DNA of 64,000 bases from an uncultured Microbacteriaceae bacterium (lineage in GTDB: Bacteria; Actinomycetota; Actinomycetes; Actinomycetales; Microbacteriaceae): positions 1-64,000 of the forward strand of contig CALMSL010000121.1 in assembly GCA_937872445.1 (NCBI GenBank), in the 5' to 3' direction. The notes under the pieces are model-generated. The model was not told where the DNA came from, did no database searches, and worked only from the letters and a program-made list of their open reading frames with translations. Below, piece by piece: positions 35,547 through 42,873 of this stretch. The position numbers and the translations under genes were made by a program. The number at the start of each line of letters is the position of its first letter. Positions within the stretch are counted from its first letter, which is position 1.

Positions 35547-36476
35547 ATGGGGGTCTCTGTGCGGTGGTTCACGCTTGCCGTCACGACGGTGCTGCTGTCG
35601 ACGTTCGCGGTGCTCGGAATCGGCACCGCGGCGCACGCGGAGGGCGAGGGCACGATCCTGTCCCTTGTCAATGAGGCGCGGGCGGCCAACAATCTGGGCC
35701 CCCTGCAGTTGAACTCTTCGATCAGTTCGGTTGCGCAGGCGTGGGCGAACCAGATGGCCGCGAATGGCCAAATGACCCACAACCCGAACTACTCCACCCA
35801 GATTCCTTCCGGGTGGAGCCGGGCCGGGGAGAACGTCGCCCACGGGTACCCGTCGCCGAGCGCGACGCACAACGCCTGGATGAACTCGGCCGGGCACCGC
35901 GCGAACATTCTGGGTGACTACACCGATATCGGCATCTCCTTCATTACGGTCGACGGTTCGACCTGGGCGGTGGAGAATTTCGCCAAGTACGGCGCGAGCG
36001 TGCCGCCGCCCGCACCCCCGGCACCGCCGCCCGCACCAGCGCCGGACCCGGCCCCACCCGCCACGGCACCGGCCCCGGCTCCCTCACCGCCCGCGTCGGC
36101 ACCGCCCGCTTCACCGCCCGCCGCGTCGTCCGGCGGCGGAAGCGCGGCGCCGCGCATGAGCGACTACGGCGCAGGCGCACAGAGCCCTTCAGGCAGCCCA
36201 CCGGCCACCGCCGATTCCGCGCAAGGGCCGACTTCCACTTCGGCGGACGAGAATTCTCCGCCGCCCGCAGACGCGGCTCGAGCGAGCGGGAACCCGCCGG
36301 GCGAGCAGCAGCCGCGGCTGGATCGTGTCGCCTCCGATCAGGCTGCTGCAGCGCCCGGTGCCGGCAGCGCGCCGGGACTCATCGTGCTTGGCCTCCTGAT
36401 CGGCGCCGCAGCGCTCGTTGCCGGATCGGTGGCCGGACTGCGGCTGTGGCGGCGTTGGGGTCTGTACTTCCGGTAG
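35547..36476 (+). CDS. Secreted CAP/SCP domain protein with membrane anchor
   Basis: About 309 aa. A signal peptide (WFTLAVTTVLLSTFAVLG...AHA) leads to a CAP domain at roughly 35-155. The domain shows the core histidines and glutamate in MTHNPNYSTQ, RAGENVAHG and HNAWMNSAGHRANIL. A Pro/Ala/Ser-rich wall-spanning linker follows. A C-terminal hydrophobic helix (LIVLGLLIGAAALVAGSVAGL) with a basic tail probably anchors it to the membrane. The start is uncertain (TTG 35541, ATG 35547 or GTG 35559). Role in the envelope unknown. Confidence 0.82.
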   Translation: MGVSVRWFTLAVTTVLLSTFAVLGIGTAAHAEGEGTILSLVNEARAANNLGPLQLNSSISSVAQAWANQMAANGQMTHNPNYSTQIPSGWSRAGENVAHGYPSPSATHNAWMNSAGHRANILGDYTDIGISFITVDGSTWAVENFAKYGASVPPPAPPAPPPAPAPDPAPPATAPAPAPSPPASAPPASPPAASSGGGSAAPRMSDYGAGAQSPSGSPPATADSAQGPTSTSADENSPPPADAARASGNPPGEQQPRLDRVASDQAAAAPGAGSAPGLIVLGLLIGAAALVAGSVAGLRLWRRWGLYFR

Positions 36477-36546
36477 CAGCCATCGCGAGCGCACGCCGGT
36501 CGGGGCCTCGGGCGGCCCCCTGGAGAATCCGCGCGGCGCTCCTGCC

Positions 36547-37890
36547 TTACAGCGAACCGGCGAATTGGGTGTAAAACGCGACGCCTTTCAGGAACGTTGC
36601 CACGCGAATCCGCTCGTTCTTCGCGTGCAGCGTACCGCGTTCCTCGCGGGACATCTCAAACGGGCTGAACCGGTACACGAAATCGCTGATGCGCGTGAAG
36701 TGCCGGCTGTCGCTCGCGCCGAGCATGACGTACGGGGTGACGATCGTGCCAGGAAAGATCTCCTCGATCGTCGTCTTCACAAGCTCCCACGCTCGCCCCG
36801 TCGTCGGGGACACCGGCGAAGGTTCTGTGGGGTGCAGCACCTCGATCGTCACGGCGTCGTCCCGGATCGCGCGGCGCACGTGCCGGACGGCTTCCTCCAC
36901 GCTGGAGTCGACGGCGACGCGGATGTTCACGATCGCCTCCGCCCGCTCGGGCAGGGCGTTCGCGGCCTGTGCGCCGCTCAACTGCGTCACCGCCTGGGTC
37001 GTGCGCACCATGGCGTTCGTCTCGTCGCTCAGGCGGGCGAAGAGTCCGAGCAAAGGCAGCCTGGTGAGCCACAAATTGGTGAACACCCAGCGCAGCGGCT
37101 GGCGCGCGTGCGCGCCGAGAGTGCGGATCATTTCGAGATTGGTCGGCACGAACGACGTGCGGAATCCTCGTCGATTCAGCCGGATGAGCGCCCGCGCGAG
37201 CCGCACGGTGGCCGCGAACTTCGGAGGAGTAGAGGCGTGTCCGCCCTGTTGTTCGACGGCGAGTCGAAGGCTGAAAATTCCCTTCTCGCTGACGCCGACG
37301 ACGGCGATCGGTTTCGACACTCCGGGGAAGATGCCCTCCACCACGGCACCCCCTTCGTCGAGTACGAGGGCGGGCCGGATGCCGCGCTCCTCCAGAACGT
37401 CCACGACACTTCCGGCACCGGACCCCGCGGTCTCCTCGTTGTGGCCGAAACTCAGATACACATCGTTCGCCGGGGTGTGTCCGGCCGCGACGAGCGCCTC
37501 CACCGCCTCGAGGATGCACGCGAGCGACCCCTTGTCATCCAGCGTTCCCCGACCCCACACCACGCGCTGCGCGCCCTCCCCGACAAGGTTGGCGGCGAAC
37601 GCCGGGTGGTCCCAGCCCTGATCGTCCGCGGCCACGACGTCGTAGTGCGCCATGAGCACGGTCGGCTCCGTGGCGCTCGCCCCCGCCCAGCGGAACAGCA
37701 TCGTGTGCCCATCCACGATCTCCTGCTCGAGGGCCGCGTGCGTCTTCGGGTACAGACGGGCGATCGTTTCCCGGAAGAGCGCGAACTGCGACCAGTCGGT
37801 GCCCTCATCGTTCAGGTGCGAAACGGTGGGAATCCGAACGAGGGCGCGCAGGTTCTCGACCGCGCGCGATTCATCGATGGCAGGCTGCAC
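36547..37890 (-). CDS. M20 family dipeptidase/carboxypeptidase
   Basis: Zinc hydrolase of about 447 aa resembling carboxypeptidase S and PM20D1-type enzymes. Metal ligands appear in LMAHYDVVAA, WGRGTLDDKGS and GHNEETAGSGAG (catalytic EE), LDEGGAV, and a late histidine in SDSRHFTRIS. It hydrolyses a peptide or N-acyl amino acid bond in the cytoplasm. The GTG start is leaderless (TAGAGT 6 nt upstream). It is divergent from the small DUF6804 membrane protein gene. Confidence 0.85.
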   Translation of the reverse strand: MQPAIDESRAVENLRALVRIPTVSHLNDEGTDWSQFALFRETIARLYPKTHAALEQEIVDGHTMLFRWAGASATEPTVLMAHYDVVAADDQGWDHPAFAANLVGEGAQRVVWGRGTLDDKGSLACILEAVEALVAAGHTPANDVYLSFGHNEETAGSGAGSVVDVLEERGIRPALVLDEGGAVVEGIFPGVSKPIAVVGVSEKGIFSLRLAVEQQGGHASTPPKFAATVRLARALIRLNRRGFRTSFVPTNLEMIRTLGAHARQPLRWVFTNLWLTRLPLLGLFARLSDETNAMVRTTQAVTQLSGAQAANALPERAEAIVNIRVAVDSSVEEAVRHVRRAIRDDAVTIEVLHPTEPSPVSPTTGRAWELVKTTIEEIFPGTIVTPYVMLGASDSRHFTRISDFVYRFSPFEMSREERGTLHAKNERIRVATFLKGVAFYTQFAGSL

Positions 37891-37896
37891 ACTCCG

Positions 37897-37902
37897 ACTC
37901 TA
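37897..37902 (-). promoter_or_regulatory. -10 of leaderless M20 gene
   Basis: Minus-strand TAGAGT lies 6 nt before GTG 37890, in the 34-bp gap shared with the divergent DUF6804 gene. Confidence 0.5.
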
Positions 37903-37911
37903 TTAGCCCGA

Positions 37912-37917
37912 TAGCCT
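37912..37917 (+). promoter_or_regulatory. -10 of leaderless DUF6804 gene
   Basis: TAGCCT lies 7 nt before ATG 37925. Confidence 0.5.
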
Positions 37918-37924
37918 TGACACG

Positions 37925-38275
37925 ATGACGTCCTACCCCACCCCCGCATTCACCCGGCCGGCGTTCGCGCCGGGGATCCTCGGTGTGATCGTGCTGCTCG
38001 CGGGGCTTGCGCTGCTCGACAACGCCGGCGGGTACTTCTGGATCAAAATGGTCGTCGCGATCCTCGCCGCCATCGTGGCGGTTTTCGCCTGGCAGGCAGG
38101 CGCGCCGTGGTGGCTGATCGCCATGCTCCCCATCGTCATTGCGTGGAATCCGGTGTGGCCGTTCGACCTCCACGGCCAGTGGTGGGTTGCCGCCCAATTC
38201 GCGGCGGCGCTCGCGTTCCTTGCGGCCGGAATCTTCATCAAGGTGAAGAACCCCGCCGACCGCAACCGGCGATAG
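37925..38275 (+). CDS. DUF6804-like small membrane protein
   Basis: About 116 aa with three to four hydrophobic helices. The central IAWNPVWPFDLHGQWW segment is characteristic of a small actinobacterial and bacteroidete family of unknown function. A basic C-terminus (KVKNPADRNRR) is probably cytoplasmic. It is transcribed from a leaderless promoter. Confidence 0.7.
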   Translation: MTSYPTPAFTRPAFAPGILGVIVLLAGLALLDNAGGYFWIKMVVAILAAIVAVFAWQAGAPWWLIAMLPIVIAWNPVWPFDLHGQWWVAAQFAAALAFLAAGIFIKVKNPADRNRR

Positions 38276-38307
38276 CGATCACTCGCGCGGGTCGTGCGTC
38301 ACGTGCG

Positions 38308-39264
38308 TCATCTGCTCGCGACATCCCAGATTGTCACGGGGCGCACTGCGCGTTCGGCGTTGCGTGCCGCGGCGACCGCCGACTCCTCGATCAGCACTTC
38401 GTCCAGTTCCACGAGTCGCGCCGATTCCTCCGCCGAAACCCAGGAGACGACGGGGCCGACCGCGAGCGGAACGACCGTGTGCATGATCGTGTCGTCGTAC
38501 ACCGAAATGAGATTGTAGGACTGTCCGCTGTCCACCCAGCGGTGCGAGCCTGCTGGGGCGGTGAGGTCCTGGCTGTAGCAGGTCGCGGAGGACACGGACA
38601 CCGGAATGCCGGCGAACGTCGCGGTGGTGGAATAGTGCACGTGACCGGCGATGATGCTGCGGACATCCGAGCCGGCGAGCACCCGGGCGAGCTCGGCCTG
38701 GCCGCGGAGCTCGGAGGTGGTGTTCAGGTCGAACATGCACGGCATCGGCGGGTGGTGCATGGCGATGATCGTGCCGTACGGCGCCGGGGTGAGCAGCTCG
38801 TCTGCGAGCCAGTCCAGCTGGGAGTGGGCGAGTTCCCCGTGGTGGGACCCCGGCACGCTCGTGTCGAGGGTGATGATCCGCAGCCCGTCCACGAACGTCG
38901 CCCGGTCGATCGGCTCGTCGGAGGGGAGCTGGCCGAGCAGCCCGGCGCGGAATGCCGCCCGGGAGTCGCGTTCCCCCGGCACGAACACGACGGCGGCGCC
39001 GAGGCGTTCGGCGAACGGGTCGATGATCTGGCGCAATTGGGCGTAGGCATCCGGTTCGCCGAGCTCGGACAGATCCCCCGTGAACACGATCGCCTGAGGG
39101 TCAACCCCGGAGGCATCCATCCGCTCCACGATCTGGCGAAGCTTCGACTCCGAATCCACGCGGTCGAACAGGCGGCGCGGATCCGTTCCACCGAGCAGCC
39201 GCGTGTCGCTCAGGTGGAGGATCGTGTGGTTCGGCCGGGGGTATTCAGCCGTCCGTGGGGGCAT
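38308..39264 (-). CDS. Metallophosphoesterase with altered metal motifs
   Basis: Calcineurin-like phosphoesterase, about 318 aa, most like CpdA-type cyclic nucleotide phosphodiesterases. The core motifs are LSDTRLL (canonical SDTHL), FTGDLSELG, PGERDSR (canonical GNHD), AMHHPPMP and AGHVHYS. The histidine of DxH and both the Asn and His of GNHD are replaced (by Arg, Glu and Arg), so dinuclear metal chemistry is probably impaired or changed. ATG 39264 is used; TTG 39276 is also in frame. No partner gene is evident. Confidence 0.8.
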   Translation of the reverse strand: MPPRTAEYPRPNHTILHLSDTRLLGGTDPRRLFDRVDSESKLRQIVERMDASGVDPQAIVFTGDLSELGEPDAYAQLRQIIDPFAERLGAAVVFVPGERDSRAAFRAGLLGQLPSDEPIDRATFVDGLRIITLDTSVPGSHHGELAHSQLDWLADELLTPAPYGTIIAMHHPPMPCMFDLNTTSELRGQAELARVLAGSDVRSIIAGHVHYSTTATFAGIPVSVSSATCYSQDLTAPAGSHRWVDSGQSYNLISVYDDTIMHTVVPLAVGPVVSWVSAEESARLVELDEVLIEESAVAAARNAERAVRPVTIWDVASR

Positions 39265-39380
39265 AGGCCAATGCAATCGCTAATCTGGCCAGCACGGGGG
39301 TAGCGTGACGGCGAGTCGGATTTCGCGCGGGGGTTGTCGCGATATCGCCCAGTATGCCCTAAACTGAGGGTGCATCGCGA

Positions 39381-39433
39381 GGACCCAGTCGCGACCTGAC
39401 CTTGTCATTGGCAAGTTGCTCGGGTTCGGGTCC
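39381..39433 (+). other. Potential structured leader before helicase gene
   Basis: GGACCC (39381-39386) pairs with GGGTCC (39428-39433), and an inner CTTG (39401-39404) with CAAG (39412-39415). It lies 120 bp before the helicase start, in a 277-bp gene-free stretch (39277-39553) in which I see nothing else definite. Confidence 0.25.
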
Positions 39434-39553
39434 TTAGCCGTTCACATCAGGCAGCCAGAAGCCACTGGTCAGCAGTCTTATCGGTAGGGAACGCGAGCGG
39501 TGCGCCGCACGAGTGCCGTGCGGTGGACATCCAGGCGAAGGCCAAGGAGGAAC

Positions 39554-41725
39554 ATGGCTCAATCGGGCCAGAAGACGACGCCAGCCGGTCGGAAGACTGC
39601 TGGCGGCCGCTCAGGCGCGGGAAAGGCCGCGCAAAAGAAGTCGGCCAGTCGGCGGGCGCGCCCCGGCGACGACGTCGGAATCATTCCCATTCTGGCGCGC
39701 GCCGTGCGCGAGGTCGAAAATGCGGCGGCGCGGGGCAAGGTGTCGCCCGCGAACCGCACCAAGTTCCAGGTCTCAGCGCTGCTCATGCGCGACGAGCGGG
39801 CGCGCGCGCGGGCCGACGCAAGCATCTCGGATTCGGAGCGCATCGAGCTCCTCAAACGGCTCGATGGCATTGCGACGATTCTGGCCAAGACTGCCGCGAG
39901 GGACACGACGCTCATCCAATTGCTCTCCGAGGACGCGAAGCTGTCGGATGCGGCCAGGAAGCTGCGCAGGGACATGCTGATCGCGTCCGGTACCGAGCTT
40001 TCGGCCGACGAACTCATCATCGTGAAGGAGCCCGAGGCGCCGGCCGCAGCGGTGGAGAAACAGGTCGTTCCGCAGTCGGTGCGACAGGCCCAGATGGCGA
40101 ACCCGTTCCTTGCGCCCGACCTGTCCGCGATCCAGTCGGCGAAGGCGCCGCAACTGAGCAGGCTCGCCAACTGGGAGCTGCTCGACCCCTTGTTCCGTGC
40201 GTTTGAGCACGGAGCGGGCGGCGGTGCCGCGACCATGGACCTGCCCGAGGCTGCCTCCCTCACCGTCCCCGGAAGTCCGGATCTGATGCGCCACCAGGCT
40301 CGGCTGCTTGCCGAGGTGAAGAAGGGCCACCGCACGTTCCTGGTGGCGGATGAGCCCGGGCTCGGCAAGACCGCCGAAGCTCTGCTTGCCGCATCCGTGT
40401 CGCACTCGTACCCGTTCCTCGCGGTGGTGCCGAACGTGGTGAAAACGAACTGGGCGCGGGAAGTGGAGCTGTGGACGCCGCAACGAAGCGCGACGGTCGT
40501 GCACGGCGACGGCAACGACGTGGATGCCTTCAGCGACGTGGTGATCGTGAACTACGAGGTGCTGGATCGTCACGTCGGCTGGCTCGGTCGTTTCGGCTTC
40601 AAGGGAATGGTCGTCGATGAAGCGCACTTCATCAAGAACCTGCACTCCCAGCGTTCCCGCCACGTGCTGGCGCTCAGCAAGCTGATCCGGGCCGCCCAGC
40701 CCAATGCGCTCATGATGGCGCTGACCGGGACCCCGCTCATCAACGACATCGAAGATTTCCGCGCGATCTGGCAGTTCCTCGGCTGGATCGATGACAAGAA
40801 ACCGCTGCCTCCGCTCATGCGCAAACTGGAGGAGACCGGGCTGACGCCGGCCGATCCGGGGTTCTTCGCGGCGGCCCGCAAGACCGTGATCGACATGGGT
40901 ATCGTGCGCCGCAGGAAGATCGACGTCGCCGCGGACATTCCTGCGCGCCGCATCGCGGACCTTCCGGTGGAACTCGACGACGAGCTGGGTCGGGGAATTC
41001 GCGACGCCGAGGCGGCGCTCACGGCGCGGCTGCTCGAAAAGTATCGGCGCGTGCTCGCCGCGAAACCGGATGGCAACCAGGAGGACCTCATCCGCGTGGT
41101 CGCGCACGCGGAGCTGGAGGAATCCAAGGCGTCGAAGACCGGAGAGAACGTATTCACGATGGTGCGCCGGATCGGCCAGGCGAAGGCCGTTCTCGCCGCA
41201 GACTACACGGCGCAACTGGCGCGGTCGGTTGGCAAGGTCGTGTTTTTCGCGAAGCACATCGATGTGATGGATGCGGCGGAGGAACACTTCGCCCGGCACG
41301 GACTGCAGTCGATTTCCATCCGAGGCGACCAGACGAGCGCATTCCGGCAGAAGCAGATTGACGCGTTCGCGAACGACCCGGACGTTGCCGTTGCCGTCGC
41401 CTCTCTCACCGCGGCGGGGGTGGGGCTCAACCTTCAGGCGGCATCCAACGTCGTGCTCGCCGAGCTTTCCTGGACGAGCGCGGAGCAGACGCAGGCCATC
41501 GACCGCGTTCACCGGATCGGGCAGGCCGAACCGGTCACCGCGTGGCGGATCATCGCCGCGCACACGATCGACGCGAAGATTGCCGAGCTCATCGACAGCA
41601 AGGCAGGGCTCGCGGCTCGCGCACTCGACGGCTCCGATGAGGAGGTCGTCGGCGAATCGAATGTGCAGATGGAAGCGCTTGCTGCGCTCCTGCGGGACGC
41701 GTTGGAGGACGCCGCTACCGGGTAA
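39554..41725 (+). CDS. SNF2-family DEAD/DEAH-box helicase
   Basis: Superfamily 2 ATPase of about 723 aa. A basic Lys/Arg-rich N-terminus and helical region (to about 230) precede the motor. Motif I is LVADEPGLGKTAEA, motif II VVDEAHFIKN, motif III ALTGTPLIND. The second lobe carries VFFAKHIDVMDA, SLTAAGVGLNLQAA (motif V) and QAIDRVHRIGQ (motif VI). This resembles SMARCAL1-like fork-remodelling or swi2/snf2 proteins. ATG 39554 has AAGGAGG upstream. The end overlaps the convergent cupin gene by 11 bp. Confidence 0.9.
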   Translation: MAQSGQKTTPAGRKTAGGRSGAGKAAQKKSASRRARPGDDVGIIPILARAVREVENAAARGKVSPANRTKFQVSALLMRDERARARADASISDSERIELLKRLDGIATILAKTAARDTTLIQLLSEDAKLSDAARKLRRDMLIASGTELSADELIIVKEPEAPAAAVEKQVVPQSVRQAQMANPFLAPDLSAIQSAKAPQLSRLANWELLDPLFRAFEHGAGGGAATMDLPEAASLTVPGSPDLMRHQARLLAEVKKGHRTFLVADEPGLGKTAEALLAASVSHSYPFLAVVPNVVKTNWAREVELWTPQRSATVVHGDGNDVDAFSDVVIVNYEVLDRHVGWLGRFGFKGMVVDEAHFIKNLHSQRSRHVLALSKLIRAAQPNALMMALTGTPLINDIEDFRAIWQFLGWIDDKKPLPPLMRKLEETGLTPADPGFFAAARKTVIDMGIVRRRKIDVAADIPARRIADLPVELDDELGRGIRDAEAALTARLLEKYRRVLAAKPDGNQEDLIRVVAHAELEESKASKTGENVFTMVRRIGQAKAVLAADYTAQLARSVGKVVFFAKHIDVMDAAEEHFARHGLQSISIRGDQTSAFRQKQIDAFANDPDVAVAVASLTAAGVGLNLQAASNVVLAELSWTSAEQTQAIDRVHRIGQAEPVTAWRIIAAHTIDAKIAELIDSKAGLAARALDGSDEEVVGESNVQMEALAALLRDALEDAATG

Positions 41726-42050
41726 CGAGCGTGAGCATGAGCCGGGACGGGGTGATCGCTTCGACCTCGTGGCGCATTCCGTCATCCAGTCGAAGCAACC
41801 CGCCGGGACGAAGCGTGTTCTCCTGCCCGCCGGCACGAACGTTGAGCTCCCCGTCCAGGGCCTGCAGCAGCAGCGGGAACGGCGCGGAGTGCTCCTTGAG
41901 CACGTGGCCTGCCGCAAACGTGAGAATCACCACTCGGACATCCGGGTGGGTCAGTGCCGTGGTGTGCCCGAGGCCCTCCTGGGGAATGGGGGAGAGGGCG
42001 CGCAGGTCATCGATGACGGTGAGAGGCGGTGAGGTGCTGTCGTCGGTCAT
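41715..42050 (-). CDS. Cupin domain protein
   Basis: About 111 aa single-domain cupin. VVILTFAAGHVLKEHSAPFPLLLQALDGEL is motif 1 (a histidine in HVLKEH) and LRPGGLLRLDDGMRHEVEA is motif 2. It may bind a metal and a small molecule. The ATG has a minus-strand TAGCGT 6 nt upstream, so it is probably leaderless. Confidence 0.8.
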   Translation of the reverse strand: MTDDSTSPPLTVIDDLRALSPIPQEGLGHTTALTHPDVRVVILTFAAGHVLKEHSAPFPLLLQALDGELNVRAGGQENTLRPGGLLRLDDGMRHEVEAITPSRLMLTLVTR

Positions 42051-42056
42051 ACTCCA

Positions 42057-42062
42057 ACGCTA
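42057..42062 (-). promoter_or_regulatory. -10 of leaderless cupin gene
   Basis: Minus-strand TAGCGT lies 6 nt before ATG 42050. Confidence 0.5.
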
Positions 42063-42108
42063 GCCTCCAGCACTGGCTTCGAACGCGCAACAGTGGGATG
42101 GTGGGAGC

Positions 42109-42450
42109 ATGGCGGTGCGAATCAAGCGCGTGTATGAAGACCCCTCCGACGATGATGGCTACCGGGTTCTCGTCGATCGGGTATGGCCGCGTGGGGTGAG
42201 CAAGGAGAGGGCGAAACTGAATGTCTGGCTGAAGGAGGTCGCCCCGACCACCGAGCTGCGCCAGTGGTTCCACCACGAGGAGCCGAAATGGCCGGAGTTT
42301 CGGAAGCGATACCGGGCCGAGCTTGACCGGAATCCCGCGATCGAGGAGCTTCGCACCATCGCGAACACTCACGATGTGGTGACTCTCGTGTACAGCGCAC
42401 GCGATGAGACAGAGAATCAGGCGGTCGTCCTTGCCGAGTATCTGGGGTAA
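42109..42450 (+). CDS. DUF488 family protein
   Basis: About 113 aa. RVLVDRVWPRGVSKE near the N-terminus and LRQWFHHEEPKWPEFRKRY are the hallmark of DUF488 (YeaO-like) proteins. A VTLVYSARDETENQA strand-helix near the end is also typical. Function unproven; some members have been linked to stress. It is followed by the non-coding stretch 42451-42873. Confidence 0.85.
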   Translation: MAVRIKRVYEDPSDDDGYRVLVDRVWPRGVSKERAKLNVWLKEVAPTTELRQWFHHEEPKWPEFRKRYRAELDRNPAIEELRTIANTHDVVTLVYSARDETENQAVVLAEYLG

Positions 42451-42479
42451 CTTTCAACTATCTAGCGAGACTTTAGGGG

Positions 42480-42508
42480 TTGATTCGCCTCGGGAACTGG
42501 GTCATAGT
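42480..42508 (+). promoter_or_regulatory. Sigma-70-like promoter of candidate sRNA
   Basis: TTGATT (42480-42485) and CATAGT (42503-42508) are separated by exactly 17 bp, one of the best -35/-10 pairs in the window. The predicted start lies near 42514. No start codon with a sensible protein follows. Confidence 0.55.
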
Positions 42509-42513
42509 TAGTG

Positions 42514-42596
42514 AACCGAGGAGGTCAAACTCCAAGGTAATAGAAAGCCTCCAGAAGCTACTTGTAGCAACCGGGGGCTTTCGCCTTTTAAGGCGA
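42514..42596 (+). ncRNA. Candidate small RNA with two stem-loops
   Basis: Downstream of the promoter, GGAG (42520-42523) pairs with CTCC (42530-42533) around the loop GTCAAA, burying an SD-like sequence. Next comes a 10-bp stem, GAAAGCCTCC (42543-42552) with GGGGGCTTTC (42573-42582), enclosing an inner GCTAC-TT-GTAGC hairpin. Then CGCCTT-TT-AAGGCG (42582-42595) supplies a T-rich end that could terminate transcription. Overlapping short ORFs on either strand look spurious. It might instead be the terminator region of the DUF488 gene. Confidence 0.4.
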
Positions 42597-42730
42597 ACAC
42601 GGCGCGGACACGGCGCGCGGGCACCCGGTCCGCATAAAGAGGGACTCCCCAATGGGGGTGACCCTATCTGGGGGCAGACGCGAAACTTGGGCATGGCTTA
42701 TCTTTGAACTACGCAAGACGGGGGAAACCT

Positions 42731-42813
42731 GGAGGCGGTGGCGGGCCCAAGGCCGGCAGCGAAATTACGGGGGTAGATTCGCAGCCAGGCGGGCCTAATG
42801 TTCCACCGCCTCC
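42731..42813. repeat. Long imperfect hairpin
   Basis: Perfect 11-bp arms GGAGGCGGTGG (42731-42741) and CCACCGCCTCC (42803-42813) enclose further complementary pieces, including GCGAA and TTCGC around 42769-42782. The gap 42597-42873 also contains CCCC-AAT-GGGGG (42647-42658) but no credible gene. It could be a structured RNA, a protein-bound cruciform or a relic of an element. Confidence 0.4.
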
Positions 42814-42873
42814 TCACCGTTTAACGGGTGCCGGATGCGACGGTACCCGAGCCGGCGCGAGACCCCGGCGGGC

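Noticed and set aside
39773..41917. 714-codon minus-strand frame opposite the SNF2-type helicase
   Set aside because: Shadow of the helicase gene; the plus frame carries all motor motifs and a good ribosome binding site.
42480..42600. Riboswitch or tmRNA
   Set aside because: No match to consensus features I know of cobalamin, c-di-AMP, SAM or TPP switches, SRP, RNase P or tmRNA; kept only as a candidate sRNA.
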